NCBI RefSeq assembly: GCF_002179965.1
Contig: NZ_NGUQ01000012.1
Coordinates: forward strand, 1-64,000
DNA: 64,000 nt
Source of the DNA: Pandoraea sp. PE-S2T-3
Lineage (GTDB): Bacteria > Pseudomonadota > Gammaproteobacteria > Burkholderiales > Burkholderiaceae
Reading direction: 5' to 3'
Shown: in pieces, positions 17,916 to 27,023 of the stretch
Layout: each line of letters starts with the position of its first letter
Numbering within the stretch: position 1 is the first letter of the stretch
The notes under the pieces: generated by a model
Seen by the model: only the letters and a program-made list of their open reading frames with translations
Databases searched by the model: none
What the model was told of the DNA's origin: nothing
Made by a program: the position numbers and the translations under genes

Positions 17916-18878
17916 TTGATCAATGCCTTCGTCATCCATAATGGCCGCCTGCAACAGGTGACCTGCGACCAACCAAGCGATCTGGCGAGCGTTTCGCCGG
18001 TCTGGGTCGATTTGCACAGTGAGTCGGAGGAAGAGCGCCGCTGGGTCGAAGAGGCCTACGGCGTGAAGTTGCCCACGCGCGACGAACTCACCGATATCGA
18101 AGCCTCGGCGCGATATTACGAAGACGATGGCGGCGTGTTGCACGTGCGCACCGATTTTCTGCTCGATGAAGAAGAGCAGTCGCGCAACGTGCCGGTCGCG
18201 TTCGTTGTGCTCAAAGATCTGCTGATTTCCATTCACGACGAAGACCTGCCGGTGTTCCGGCTCGTGCGCATGCGCGCCCGTATCCGGCCCGGTTCGGTAC
18301 GCGACGCCATGGATGTGCTGCTCGACCTGTATTCGACCGATGCCGAGTATTCGGCCGACTCGCTCGAAGGCGTGTACGCGGCGCTCGAAGAGGTGAGCCG
18401 GCGCGTGCTGGGCAAGAACTTGACCGACGCGGATGCGGCCAAGGCACTCGAGAGCATTGCGGCCGAGGAAGATTTGAACGGGCGTATCCGGCGCAACGTG
18501 ATGGACACACGACGCGCAGTGTCGTTTTTGATGCGCACGCGCATGCTCAAGGACGAGCAGTATCAGGAAGGCAAGCAGATCCTGCGTGACATCGAGTCGC
18601 TCGACAATCACACGGCGTATCTGTTCGACAAGATCAACTTCCTGATGGATGCCACCATCGGTTTCATCAACATCAACCAGAACAAGATCATCAAGATCTT
18701 CTCGGTGGCTGCGGTCGCGTTCCTGCCGCCGACGCTCATTGCCAGCATCTACGGCATGAACTTCCAGATGATGCCGGAGCTGCAATGGGAGGCGGGGTAT
18801 CCGTTTGCGGTCGGCCTGATGATCCTGTCGGCCATCGCCCCGTTCCTGTATTTCCGTCATCGCGGCTGGCTCGACTGA
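17916..18878 (+). CDS. corA: Magnesium/cobalt transporter CorA
   Basis: A 320-residue CorA channel. A large N-terminal cytoplasmic domain is followed by the long stalk helix and two C-terminal transmembrane segments. The loop between them carries the selectivity signature YGMNF (within SIYGMNFQMMPE). The start is TTG at 17916, preceded by AGGGAG at about 8 bases; no ATG lies nearby in frame. It mediates Mg2+ uptake. It is preceded by a plausible promoter and followed 96 bases later by pyrF. Confidence 0.95.
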   Translation: MINAFVIHNGRLQQVTCDQPSDLASVSPVWVDLHSESEEERRWVEEAYGVKLPTRDELTDIEASARYYEDDGGVLHVRTDFLLDEEEQSRNVPVAFVVLKDLLISIHDEDLPVFRLVRMRARIRPGSVRDAMDVLLDLYSTDAEYSADSLEGVYAALEEVSRRVLGKNLTDADAAKALESIAAEEDLNGRIRRNVMDTRRAVSFLMRTRMLKDEQYQEGKQILRDIESLDNHTAYLFDKINFLMDATIGFININQNKIIKIFSVAAVAFLPPTLIASIYGMNFQMMPELQWEAGYPFAVGLMILSAIAPFLYFRHRGWLD

Positions 18879-18974
18879 GCCCGCGCGAGGGGGCGATAGG
18901 CGGGTTCCTGAGGTGTGGGGGCGGCAAGCAGGTAAAATGGCGGCCTTGAATCGGAACACCGCTGGAAAACCGTC

Positions 18975-19787
18975 ATGACATTCACGCAAGCCCTCAGCTC
19001 CGCCTGGACCCGCAACAACTCGCTGTTGTGCGTTGGCCTCGACCCCGAACCGTCGCGTATCCCGGCCCATTTGCAGGGGCGTCCGGACGCCATCTTCGAA
19101 TTCTGCCGTCAGATCGTCGATGCGACCGCGCCGTACGCGTGCGCATTCAAGCCGCAGATTGCCTACTTCGCCGCCCATCGTGCGGAAGAGCAGCTTGAGC
19201 GTCTGATTGCTCACATCCACGCCGATCATCCGGGCCTGCCCGTGATTCTCGACGCCAAGCGCGGCGACATCGGCAGCACCGCCGAGCAGTACGCCCGCGA
19301 GGCGTTCGAGCGCTATCGTGCCGATGCCGTGACCGTGAATCCGTACATGGGTTTCGATTCGCTGGAGCCGTATCTGGCGCACACCGACAAGGGCGTGATC
19401 GTGCTGTGCCGCACGTCGAACCCGGGTGGCAGCGATCTTCAGTTTCTCGACGTCGACGGCAAGCCGTTGTATCAGATGGTCGCCCGTCTGGCCGCCGGTC
19501 CGTGGAACACGAGCGGACAGATCGGTCTGGTGGTCGGCGCGACGTTCCCGGCCGAAATCGCCACGGTGCGTGGCATCGTCGGCGATATGCCGTTGCTGAT
19601 TCCCGGTGTCGGTGCGCAGGGCGGCGATGTGGAAGCGACGGTCAAGGCTGGCCGCACGGCCAATGGCACGGGCATGATGATCAACTCGTCGCGCGCCATT
19701 ATCTACGCCGGGCGTGACGAGCAGTTTGCTGCCGCCGCCGCCGTCGCTGCGGAGAAGACGCGCGATAGCATCAACGCCTATCGGTAA
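18975..19787 (+). CDS. pyrF: Orotidine 5'-phosphate decarboxylase
   Basis: A 270-residue type 2 OMP decarboxylase, last step of UMP synthesis. The catalytic motif [18 protein letters not shown] contains the Lys and Asp residues of the active site. Other family features are [12 protein letters not shown] at the N-terminus, [10 protein letters not shown], and [13 protein letters not shown] for phosphate binding. The ATG at 18975 is unambiguous. Transcription probably stops at the hairpin at 19871-19910. Confidence 0.97.
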   Translation: MTFTQALSSAWTRNNSLLCVGLDPEPSRIPAHLQGRPDAIFEFCRQIVDATAPYACAFKPQIAYFAAHRAEEQLERLIAHIHADHPGLPVILDAKRGDIGSTAEQYAREAFERYRADAVTVNPYMGFDSLEPYLAHTDKGVIVLCRTSNPGGSDLQFLDVDGKPLYQMVARLAAGPWNTSGQIGLVVGATFPAEIATVRGIVGDMPLLIPGVGAQGGDVEATVKAGRTANGTGMMINSSRAIIYAGRDEQFAAAAAVAAEKTRDSINAYR

Positions 19788-19870
19788 CGCCAGCGGGCAC
19801 CCGTGATGCGGTGAATGCCGTCGCACGGGGGGCGCTGCAACCGCGTTGCTGCGTCCGTCCATGCCACGAT

Positions 19871-19910
19871 AAAAAAACAGCGCCTGCGAATCGCAAGGCG
19901 CTGTTTTTTT
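19871..19910. terminator. Bidirectional rho-independent terminator between pyrF and pncC
   Basis: AAAAAAACAGCGCC (19871-19884) pairs perfectly with GGCGCTGTTTTTTT (19897-19910), with a T run on each strand. It serves the convergent pyrF and pncC transcripts. Confidence 0.92.
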
Positions 19911-19977
19911 TATGTCTTTCGGCTTCGCTTGTCGGCTTCGCTTATGGGGCAAGCCGATGTTGTGCTGACGCCGTGAT

Positions 19978-20481
19978 TTACGACTCGGCGGTGTCGAGCA
20001 ATTCGATCACACCGCGCAAAGCGTGTTGTGCCGCCTGACTGCGCACTTGCGTGCGATCGCCCTTGAAGTGCTTCGTCTCGACGATCGTCTTCACGCGATT
20101 GCTCCACCCGAAGCACACCATGCCGACCGGCTTGTCGGGCGTGCCGCCACCCGGGCCGGCGACGCCGGTGATCGACAGCGAAATCTGCGCGCGGCTGTTG
20201 AACAATGCCCCTTCGGCCATGGCGCGCGCCACGGGCTCGCTTACCGCGCCGTGTTTCTCGATCAGTTCGGCAGGCACGCCGATCATTTCGGTCTTCGCCT
20301 GATTCGAGTACGTGACGAAGCCACGTTCAAACCAGTTGCTGCTGCCCGAAATGTCCGTGATCGCGGCGGCCACGAGCCCGCCGGTGCACGACTCCGCGGT
20401 GGTCAGCATCAGACGCTCGTCACGCAGACGATTACCGACTTTTACCGACAGTTGGGCCAGAAGAGCTTGTTGGGAAACCAC
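19978..20481 (-). CDS. pncC: CinA-family nicotinamide-nucleotide amidohydrolase (PncC)
   Basis: A 167-residue single-domain PncC protein, lacking the N-terminal molybdopterin-binding-like domain of full CinA. Motifs are TTAESCTGGLVAAAITD with the catalytic Ser, GFVTYSNQAKTEMIGV and SITGVAGPGGGTPDKPVG. It deamidates NMN to NaMN in pyridine nucleotide recycling. The start is GTG at 20481 with only a weak GAAGG site upstream. A run of octamer repeats lies 58-113 bases upstream, between this gene and pgpA. Confidence 0.93.
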   Translation of the reverse strand: MVSQQALLAQLSVKVGNRLRDERLMLTTAESCTGGLVAAAITDISGSSNWFERGFVTYSNQAKTEMIGVPAELIEKHGAVSEPVARAMAEGALFNSRAQISLSITGVAGPGGGTPDKPVGMVCFGWSNRVKTIVETKHFKGDRTQVRSQAAQHALRGVIELLDTAES

Positions 20482-20538
20482 GGGACGACGCCTTCAAAAG
20501 TGTATGTGCGGAGCGCTGTTGCCGATCAATTCATCACT

Positions 20539-20594
20539 CGGTCTATCGGTCTATCGGTCTGTCAGTCTGTCAGTCTGTCAGTCTGCCGGTGTGC
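20539..20594. repeat. Octamer tandem repeat between pgpA and pncC
   Basis: Seven consecutive 8-base units: CGGTCTAT twice, CGGTCTGT, CAGTCTGT twice, CAGTCTGC and a degenerate CGGTGTGC. The period is strict. It lies wholly between the pgpA stop (20643) and the pncC start (20481), in the presumed transcript leader of pncC. The unit is not a multiple of three and is not within a gene. Confidence 0.85.
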
Positions 20595-20642
20595 GAGTGT
20601 CGCAAGGCGGGTTGCGGCCCGCCTCACCATTCAGACCATCGT

Positions 20643-21164
20643 TCAGATCGAACGCCACAAGGCGATGACGAGCAGCGTGCAGAACGCGGCGACGAGATCG
20701 TCCAGCATGATGCCGAGGCCGCCTTTCACGGTGCGATCGAAGTAACGGATCGGCGGTGGCTTCACCGCATCGAAAAAGCGGAACAGGATAAACGCCACCA
20801 ACTGGCCGACGAAGCTCGTGGGCGTAATGAGCAGCAGCACAATCCAGAACGCCACGATCTCGTCCCAGACCACTGCACTAGGATCTTGTGTGCCGAGCTT
20901 GCGCGCCGTGAAGCCGCAGATCCAGATGCCACCGAGGATCGCGACGGCAATCAGCGTCGCCCAGCCGGTGACCGTCAGATAAAGATTGAGCACCAGATAC
21001 GATGCCCAGCCGAATAGCGTGCCGACCGTTCCCGGTGCCAGCGACGAGAGTCCTGTGCCGAAGCCGAGGGAAAACAGGTGGGCGGGGTGCGACAGCAGGA
21101 AACGCGTGTTCGGCCGGCGCGGGCCGCTGCCCGGATTGAGGGCGGCCGTTTGGTCAGTACTCAT
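20643..21164 (-). CDS. pgpA: Phosphatidylglycerophosphatase A
   Basis: A 173-residue inner-membrane protein of normal PgpA length, with several hydrophobic segments. Conserved PgpA features are GFGTGLSSLAPGTVGTL near the N-terminus, VVWDEIVAFWI, and FRFFDAVKPPPIRYFDR with the following GLGIMLDDLVAA acidic site. It dephosphorylates phosphatidylglycerophosphate to phosphatidylglycerol. Its ATG overlaps the thiL stop as ATGA (21161-21164), so the two are translationally coupled. Confidence 0.96.
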   Translation of the reverse strand: MSTDQTAALNPGSGPRRPNTRFLLSHPAHLFSLGFGTGLSSLAPGTVGTLFGWASYLVLNLYLTVTGWATLIAVAILGGIWICGFTARKLGTQDPSAVVWDEIVAFWIVLLLITPTSFVGQLVAFILFRFFDAVKPPPIRYFDRTVKGGLGIMLDDLVAAFCTLLVIALWRSI

Positions 21165-22162
21165 TGGAAATGGTCGAAACTTTTGAAGTCGGCAGCGACA
21201 GGCGCCCCCGTATCATCGTGTAATTGCAGCGGGGCCTGGCGTGCATCAGGAAGCGCTATTGTACCGATACGCGTCACGCGCATCCCGAGTTCGTTGCCGA
21301 TGGCGGCAATTCGGTCGCGTTGCGCGCTGTCGGCGCAGAAGCACAGTTGGTAATCGTCCCCGCCGGCCAGTGTGCAAAGTCGCTGAATCGCCTGCGATTG
21401 CGCAGCAAGTTCGCGTGAGCGCGGCAACACATCGACGTTGATCCGTGCCCCCACCCCCGAGCGCTTGAGAATATGGCCGAGATCGCCGAGCAGGCCGTCG
21501 GAAATGTCGAGCGCAGCGCGTGCCACGCCGCGAAGCGCCATGCCGAGCGTGATCTGCGGTTCGGGCCAGTCCATGGCACGGCGCACCTGATCGAAGTCGG
21601 CATCGCTTAACGGCCATTCACTGCGCAATACGCCGAGTGCCAGCCGCGCATCGCCCAACGTGCCGGAAACCCAGATATCGTCGCCGGGCTGTGCCGCGTC
21701 GCGTCGCAGCGCGTGCGCGCCCGGCACCGCGCCGAAAACAGTGACACAGAGGTTGCGCGGTCCGCGTGTGGTGTCGCCACCGATGAGCGGGCAGTCGTAG
21801 CGGTCGGCCAGCGCGGCCAATCCCTCGGCGAAGGGGCCGAGCCACGCAGGGTCGCTGTCGGGCAGGGCGAGCGCGAGCGTAACGCCGAGCGGCTTCGCGC
21901 CCATGGCCGCCAGATCCGACAAATTGACCGCCAGCGTCTTGTGACCCAACGCACGAGGATCGACATCCGGGAAGAAATGGCGCCCTTCGACGAGCATGTC
22001 CGTCGAGATCGCGAGTTGCTCGCCTGCCGGCGGGCGCAGCAATGCGCAGTCGTCGCCGATGCCGAGCGTCACTTGATCCCCCTGACGCGTCGCCCCGGCG
22101 AAGAAGCGATCGATCAGCGAGAACTCGGACAAAGGTAAGGGCGTTGACGTAGGTGTGGTCAT
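21161..22162 (-). CDS. thiL: Thiamine-monophosphate kinase
   Basis: A 333-residue PurM-like ATP-dependent kinase converting thiamine phosphate to the diphosphate. Motifs: GIGDDCALL near the N-terminus, STDMLVEGRHFF, NLSDLAAMGAKPLG, GGDTTRG, ALDISDGLLGDLGHIL and AGGDDYQLCF, the acidic metal/ATP-binding sites. I chose the ATG at 22162; another in frame at 22207 would add 15 residues. It is coupled to pgpA by an ATGA overlap, a common proteobacterial pair. Confidence 0.95.
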   Translation of the reverse strand: MTTPTSTPLPLSEFSLIDRFFAGATRQGDQVTLGIGDDCALLRPPAGEQLAISTDMLVEGRHFFPDVDPRALGHKTLAVNLSDLAAMGAKPLGVTLALALPDSDPAWLGPFAEGLAALADRYDCPLIGGDTTRGPRNLCVTVFGAVPGAHALRRDAAQPGDDIWVSGTLGDARLALGVLRSEWPLSDADFDQVRRAMDWPEPQITLGMALRGVARAALDISDGLLGDLGHILKRSGVGARINVDVLPRSRELAAQSQAIQRLCTLAGGDDYQLCFCADSAQRDRIAAIGNELGMRVTRIGTIALPDARQAPLQLHDDTGAPVAADFKSFDHFQ

Positions 22163-22592
22163 GGGTGACGAAGTGTCGGCGTTGCGGGCAGCGACGTGGC
22201 GCATCACGCGAAGTCAGCAGGCCATGGACGAAAAGATGACGACCCGATCGGCAGCAAGACCAAAGACAGCGCAGCGCCAATCCAGTGAATCGCGAATTCG
22301 ATAGCGTATTTTACGAGCGCACCCCGGTTTTCCCAATGGTCTTGTGGTGTGCATACCCGATTTCGGAACACCGCTTAGCCATGTCTCGGACAACACCTTA
22401 CCGATATTTCATCCCTGGTCCGAAAATCGCGAATATGGTGCGATGCAGCGTTGAATTCTCTGGGAATTATCGCGACGATGCTCAGATCGAAGGTGCAGCC
22501 CTTATCCGCTTTTTGCATAAATGGCGTGAATAAATAGGGCTACAATTCGCATAGAAAATTTGAGCCATTCTGTCCGTTAAGAGCTTCCCCTC
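22163..22592. other. Intergenic region between thiL and maeB (430 bp)
   Basis: This divergent spacer has distinctly lower GC than its flanks. A plus-strand frame at 22285-22533 is open, but its codons lack the GC-rich third positions of every real gene here, so I treat it as non-coding. The maeB-proximal end has AT-rich promoter-like sequence, including TACAAT at 22541. I see no RNA gene or terminator. Confidence 0.6.
22541..22546 (+). promoter_or_regulatory. Candidate -10 element of maeB
   Basis: TACAAT lies 46 bases before the maeB ATG, in an AT-rich stretch (GGGCTACAATTCGC). No convincing -35 box sits at 16-18 bases. A nearly identical GGGCTACAAT stands upstream of the exoribonuclease gene (10983). 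Confidence 0.4.
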
Positions 22593-24896
22593 ATGCCCAC
22601 GCCGATCGATCCGAAACTGCGCGAAGCTGCGCTCGAGTATCACGAATTCCCCACCCCCGGCAAAATTGCCATCGCCCCGACCAAGCAGTTGCTCAACCAG
22701 CGCGATCTGGCGCTGGCGTACTCGCCGGGCGTTGCCGCCGCCTGTGAGGAAATCGTCGTCGACCCGCTCAACGCCTCGCGCTACACCGCGCGCGGCAATC
22801 TCGTCGGCGTGATCACGAACGGCACGGCCGTTCTGGGTCTTGGCGATATCGGCCCGCTCGCCTCCAAGCCGGTGATGGAAGGCAAGGGCGTGCTGTTCAA
22901 GAAGTTCGCCAATATCGACGTGTTCGATATCGAAATCGACGAGAAGGACCCCGAAAAGCTCGTCGACATCATCGCGGCGCTCGAGCCGACGTTCGGTGCG
23001 ATCAACCTTGAGGACATCAAGGCGCCGGAGTGCTTCATCGTCGAGCGCAAGCTGCGCGAGCGCATGAAGATTCCGGTCTTCCACGATGATCAGCACGGCA
23101 CGGCCATTGTGGTGGCGGCGGCGCTCATCAACGGTCTGAAGGTGGTCGGCAAGGATCTGACGTCGGTCAAAGTGGTGACCTCCGGCGCCGGTGCGGCGGC
23201 ACTCGCCTGTCTCGACCTGATCGTGGACATGGGCCTGCCCATCGAGAACATTTGGGTGACGGACCTGGCCGGAGTGGTCTATGAGGGCCGCACCGAACTG
23301 ATGGACCCCGAGAAGATTCGCTTCGCGCAGAAGACCGACGCGCGCGGGCTTGCCGAGGTGATCGGCGGCGCCGATGTGTTTCTCGGGCTGTCGGCTGCGG
23401 GCGTGCTCAAGCCGGAAATGGTCAAGACCATGGCCGACAAGCCGCTGATTTTCGCGCTGGCCAACCCGAATCCGGAAATCACGCCGGAACTCGCGAAGGA
23501 AGTGCGTCCGGATTGCGTGATGGCCACGGGCCGTACCGACTATCCGAATCAGGTCAACAACGTGCTGTGCTTCCCGTTCATCTTCCGTGGCGCACTCGAC
23601 GTGGGTGCCACGACGATCACGCGCTCGATGGAAATCGCCGCCGTGAATGCGCTGGCGGAACTGGCACGTCAGGAACAGAGCGACATCGTCGCCTCGGCCT
23701 ACGGCATCAAGAACCTGTCGTTCGGTCCTGAATACCTGATTCCGAAGCCCTTCGATCCGCGCCTGCTGGTCAAGGTCGCCACTGCCGTGGCCGAAGCCGC
23801 GATGGCGGCCGGTGTTGCGACCCGTCCGCTCGCCGACGTCGACGCCTACGAGCAATCGTTGCAGCAATTCGTGTATCACAGCGGCGGTCTGATGAAGCCG
23901 CTGTTCTCGGTGGCGCGCAGCGTGCCGGCCGACAAGAAGCGCATCGCGTTTGCCGAAGGGGAAGAAGAGCGCGTGCTGCGCGCGGTGCAGATTCTGGTGG
24001 ATGAGCGTGTCGCCACGCCGATTCTGGTTGGTCGCCCGGCCGTCATCGAGCATCGCATTCAGCAGTACGGTCTGCGTCTGACCGCCGGCGTCGACTTCAC
24101 GGTCGTCAACCCGGAGCACGACGAGCGCTACCGCGACTATTGGGAGACGTATCACCAGTTGACCAACCGGAAGGGCGTGACGGCGTCGTACGCGCGTGTG
24201 GAAATGCGCCGCCGAACCACGCTCATCGCTGCCATGCTGGTTCGCAAGGGTGAAGCCGATGGCCTGATCTGCGGTACCGTTTCGACGCCGGGCCGCCACC
24301 TTCACTTCATCGATCGCGTGATCGGCAAGCGCGAAGGCGGTCATGTTTACGGCGCGATGAACGCGCTGATTCTCCCGAATCGCCAGATTTTCCTGGTCGA
24401 TACGCACATCAATCAGGATCCGAGCGCAGAAGAGCTGGCCGAGATCACGTTGATGGCTGCGGAGGAAATTCGCCGCTTCGGTATTCAGCCGAAGGTTGCG
24501 CTGCTCTCGCACTCGAATTTCGGTACGAGCGACGCAAGTTGCGCCCGCAAGATGCGCGAAACGCTGGCGATTCTGCAAGAACGTGCACCCGACCTGGAAG
24601 TGGACGGCGAAATGCATGGCGATTGCGCCCTCGACCCGGAACTGCGCGCGCGCATCATGCCGGAGTCGACGCTGACGGGTGCTGCCAACCTGCTGGTCAT
24701 GCCGAACATCGACGCGGCGAACATTGCCTATAACCTGCTCAAGACGGCTGCGGGCAATAACGTGGCGATCGGCCCGATTCTGCTGGGTGCTGCCAAGCCG
24801 GTGCATATCCTCACGGAATCGGCGACGGTGCGACGCATTATCAACATGGTCGCGCTGGTGGTGGCCGATGCGGCAGCGCAACAGGAAACGCGCTGA
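22593..24896 (+). CDS. maeB: NADP-dependent malic enzyme with C-terminal phosphotransacetylase domain
   Basis: A 767-residue two-domain protein. Residues 1 to about 430 are malic enzyme: [27 protein letters not shown] with catalytic acids, and the dinucleotide-binding segment [13 protein letters not shown]. Residues about 430-767 are a phosphate acetyl/butyryltransferase-like domain ([17 protein letters not shown], then [22 protein letters not shown]), which in MaeB proteins is regulatory rather than catalytic. It decarboxylates malate to pyruvate, making NADPH. The length is normal. Confidence 0.97.
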   Translation: MPTPIDPKLREAALEYHEFPTPGKIAIAPTKQLLNQRDLALAYSPGVAAACEEIVVDPLNASRYTARGNLVGVITNGTAVLGLGDIGPLASKPVMEGKGVLFKKFANIDVFDIEIDEKDPEKLVDIIAALEPTFGAINLEDIKAPECFIVERKLRERMKIPVFHDDQHGTAIVVAAALINGLKVVGKDLTSVKVVTSGAGAAALACLDLIVDMGLPIENIWVTDLAGVVYEGRTELMDPEKIRFAQKTDARGLAEVIGGADVFLGLSAAGVLKPEMVKTMADKPLIFALANPNPEITPELAKEVRPDCVMATGRTDYPNQVNNVLCFPFIFRGALDVGATTITRSMEIAAVNALAELARQEQSDIVASAYGIKNLSFGPEYLIPKPFDPRLLVKVATAVAEAAMAAGVATRPLADVDAYEQSLQQFVYHSGGLMKPLFSVARSVPADKKRIAFAEGEEERVLRAVQILVDERVATPILVGRPAVIEHRIQQYGLRLTAGVDFTVVNPEHDERYRDYWETYHQLTNRKGVTASYARVEMRRRTTLIAAMLVRKGEADGLICGTVSTPGRHLHFIDRVIGKREGGHVYGAMNALILPNRQIFLVDTHINQDPSAEELAEITLMAAEEIRRFGIQPKVALLSHSNFGTSDASCARKMRETLAILQERAPDLEVDGEMHGDCALDPELRARIMPESTLTGAANLLVMPNIDAANIAYNLLKTAAGNNVAIGPILLGAAKPVHILTESATVRRIINMVALVVADAAAQQETR

Positions 24897-24945
24897 CCGT
24901 TCAGGGTCGATCGGTGGTTCGCCGCCGTTCGGCCCACATTAACAA

Positions 24946-24982
24946 CAAAACGCCGCACCTTTCCGGGGCGGCGTTTTGTCAT
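24946..24982 (+). terminator. Rho-independent terminator of maeB
   Basis: CAAAACGCCGC (24946-24956) pairs with GCGGCGTTTTG (24968-24978), followed by TCATTTT. It lies 50 bases after the maeB stop. Confidence 0.8.
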
Positions 24983-25032
24983 TTTAGCGACGCATTTTTC
25001 GTATCGTATATCGATATGTGTGCACTCACTTC

Positions 25033-25056
25033 CATGAAAAACTCTTTGTTTTCATG
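25033..25056. promoter_or_regulatory. Perfect inverted repeat upstream of the RNase gene
   Basis: CATGAAAA (25033-25040) and TTTTCATG (25049-25056) are a perfect 8-bp inverted repeat with an 8-base spacer, about 130 bases before the RNase start. The region is AT-rich and also has the palindrome ATATCGATAT just upstream. It could be an operator or a leader hairpin. Confidence 0.4.
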
Positions 25057-25185
25057 AATTTGTTGAGTGAATTAGTTGCCAAATGTAAGCCGACATTGAT
25101 TCCGGGGAGTAATAGCGATACCCTTACGGCTTCACCTACCAGAACGGGCCCGCAGCGCAAAACCGCGCAGGCCGACAACCTAGCT

Positions 25186-25587
25186 ATGACAATGGCACGT
25201 TGGCTTCACCGGAGCATCGTGGCGCTGACGGCGGCTGGGAGTGTTTTTCTGGGGGCGAATGCCGTGGCGCGCGAAACCGCGCCATATGTCACGGATCAAA
25301 CGGCGGCGGTATCCGTCACCGAGTTGCCCCGCGAAGCGCAGCGCACGCTGTCGCTGATTGCCCAGGGCGGGCCGTTCCCTTATGCCAAAGATGGCATTGT
25401 GTTCGGGAACTACGAAAAGCGCCTGCCCAAAATGCCGCGCGGCTATTACCATGAATATACGGTGCCGACTCCCGGTGCCCGCAATAGAGGTGCCAGGCGC
25501 ATCATCTGTGGCGGTGATCAACGTGCAGTCGATCCTTGTTACTACACCCAAGATCACTACAACAGCTTTAGACGCATAAGGGAATGA
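25186..25587 (+). CDS. Secreted guanyl-specific ribonuclease (barnase/RNase Sa family)
   Basis: A 133-residue protein with a signal peptide (RWLHRSIVALTAAGSVFLGANA). The C-terminal half matches microbial RNase Sa closely: YHEYTVPTPGARNRGARRI and YYTQDHYNSF. These supply the catalytic base Glu90, Arg104/105 and the catalytic acid His124. Cys108 and Cys118 could form a disulfide after export. Family enzymes cleave RNA after guanosine. A second ATG two codons later (25192) is equally possible. A barstar-type inhibitor gene follows 157 bases downstream, the usual partner that protects the producer. Confidence 0.9.
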   Translation: MTMARWLHRSIVALTAAGSVFLGANAVARETAPYVTDQTAAVSVTELPREAQRTLSLIAQGGPFPYAKDGIVFGNYEKRLPKMPRGYYHEYTVPTPGARNRGARRIICGGDQRAVDPCYYTQDHYNSFRRIRE

Positions 25588-25744
25588 CAGCAGTATGAGT
25601 GAGCCGGTTTTCGCACAAGAACGCGGGAAAGATCTTATGGCAGATCCATTCGGTGCGGGCGAGGGCAACTTGTTCAAGCAGGTGCTGGGCCTGCATGCTG
25701 TTGCGCGGGCTGGCCGCCGCCATGCCTTATCGGAAGAGGGAGAT

Positions 25745-26143
25745 ATGAGTCTTTTCAAGACCGTCAGGCCGAATATTGTGCAGTCGATCCGCGCTTTCCG
25801 TGTGCCGGAGCTGGCTGACGAGGCCGAGCGACTGGGGCAGCACTTCCTGTACGCCAACTGCGCCCAAGCGCAGAGCAAGGCGGAAGTGCTTGAAACGATC
25901 GCTACGTCCTTCCAGCTCCCGAAGCATTTCGGCAAGAACTTTGACGCCTTACACGATTGCCTGACCGATCTCGTCAGCCGCAGCGGCGCACAGCCGGGCT
26001 TCGTGGTCGTGCTCGAAGGGCTGCCGGTGGCGACGAAGTTCGACAAAGATGCGCGCGAAACGCTGCTGGACGTGTTCCGTGATGCCGCTGAATTCTGGGG
26101 CGAACGGCGCGTGAGCTTCCGCGTGTTCTACTCGTTCGCGTAA
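25745..26143 (+). CDS. Barstar-family ribonuclease inhibitor
   Basis: A 132-residue barstar-like protein. The inhibitor signature HFGKNFDALHDCLTDL supplies Asp67 and Asp71, equivalent to the barstar acidic residues that plug the barnase active site. The ATG at 25745 has an excellent GGAAGAGGGAGAT leader. The frame is open upstream to 25595, but those 50 residues have no barstar similarity and I regard them as leader. It is cytoplasmic, no signal. The tight association with the secreted RNase upstream argues for a cognate toxin/immunity pair. Confidence 0.88.
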   Translation: MSLFKTVRPNIVQSIRAFRVPELADEAERLGQHFLYANCAQAQSKAEVLETIATSFQLPKHFGKNFDALHDCLTDLVSRSGAQPGFVVVLEGLPVATKFDKDARETLLDVFRDAAEFWGERRVSFRVFYSFA

Positions 26144-26220
26144 GCATCGGGGCATGATTTGGCGTGAACGTCGCTGAATATCCCCAGATCGACTGATTCA
26201 TCATTCATCAGGCAGCAAAG

Positions 26221-26250
26221 AAAAAGGTCCGCAATCGCGGACCTTTTTTG
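26221..26250. terminator. Bidirectional rho-independent terminator after barstar
   Basis: AAAAAGGTCCGC (26221-26232) pairs with GCGGACCTTTTT (26237-26248) over a 4-base loop, with T runs on both strands. It serves the convergent barstar and YidB-like genes. Confidence 0.92.
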
Positions 26251-26319
26251 TTTTCCGAGCCGCCGGGCCGATGCCGGCCCGTCACGCTCTCACCCAGTCA
26301 GTTTCACCCAGTCAGCCGC

Positions 26320-26961
26320 TCAGGACGTGTGCCCGGCCAGAAACTTCTGGGCGAGACCTGCCAGATCGAACTGACCCTGCGGGACATCGCCGTTCGGCGT
26401 GAGGTGATTGACGACTTCCGGCAGAATTGACGACAGTTGCTGTGCGGCTTCGTCTGTGCTGACGCCTGCCGTGTTGGCCAACTGCTGAAGCTGGCCGCCC
26501 GGGCCGAGCGCTTGAGCCACCTGATCGGGGGAAACCGGTTGGTTACCGCCGGTGCCGACCCACGACTTCAAGGCGTCGCCGAGTCCACCGCTTTCCAGCA
26601 CCTGTGTGAGTCCGCCAAGACCGCCGAGTGCACCGATCAGGTCGGTGGGCGAAGTGGCCGGTGCCCCGGCGCCGCCGGGCTGAGGTGCCTGAGCACCGCC
26701 GAGCAAGCCGCCCAGCAAACCGCCAAGCCCGCCCGCCGCACCGCCCGCTGCGGCACCGCCACCGAGCATGCCGCCCAGCGCACCGCCGAGCGAACCCAGC
26801 AAACCGCCGCCACCGCCGTCTTGCCCTTCCGTTTTGCCCGTATGACTGGCGATCATCGCCAGCAGGCCCATCAACAGCAGCATGCGCGTATTGCCGCCAC
26901 CGCTGTTGCCGCCTGCGGGGTTGCCGGCCGCGCCGCCGAGAATGGAATCGAGAATACCCAT
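26320..26961 (-). CDS. YidB/DUF937-family Gly-rich protein
   Basis: A 213-residue protein. It begins MGILDSILGG and has a hydrophobic stretch (RMLLLMGLLAMIASH). A Gly/Leu-rich low-complexity region (about 50-90, with LLGSLGG and GGLGGLLGGLLGG) follows. The C-terminal DUF937-type domain (about 105-213) has SWVGTGGNQPVSPDQVAQAL, the conserved core of the YidB family, and a terminal helical part. The function is unknown. It is monocistronic on the minus strand and ends at the shared terminator with barstar. Confidence 0.85.
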   Translation of the reverse strand: MGILDSILGGAAGNPAGGNSGGGNTRMLLLMGLLAMIASHTGKTEGQDGGGGGLLGSLGGALGGMLGGGAAAGGAAGGLGGLLGGLLGGAQAPQPGGAGAPATSPTDLIGALGGLGGLTQVLESGGLGDALKSWVGTGGNQPVSPDQVAQALGPGGQLQQLANTAGVSTDEAAQQLSSILPEVVNHLTPNGDVPQGQFDLAGLAQKFLAGHTS

Positions 26962-27023
26962 GACGATTTCTCCTTGAGGCCTGCTAGGCCGTTACTCGTG
27001 ACAGAGTTACCCAACACTAAGCC

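Noticed and set aside
17712-19952. 746-codon antisense frame opposite corA and pyrF
   Set aside because: It covers two well-supported plus-strand genes and has no recognisable protein features.
22285-22533. 82-codon open frame upstream of maeB
   Set aside because: Its third-codon positions are not GC-rich as in the neighbours, it starts at GTG without a ribosome-binding site, and it overlaps the maeB promoter region. Likely non-coding.
25595-25744. N-terminal extension of barstar from the ATG at 25595
   Set aside because: The extra 50 residues have no barstar similarity, while the ATG at 25745 has an excellent ribosome-binding site.
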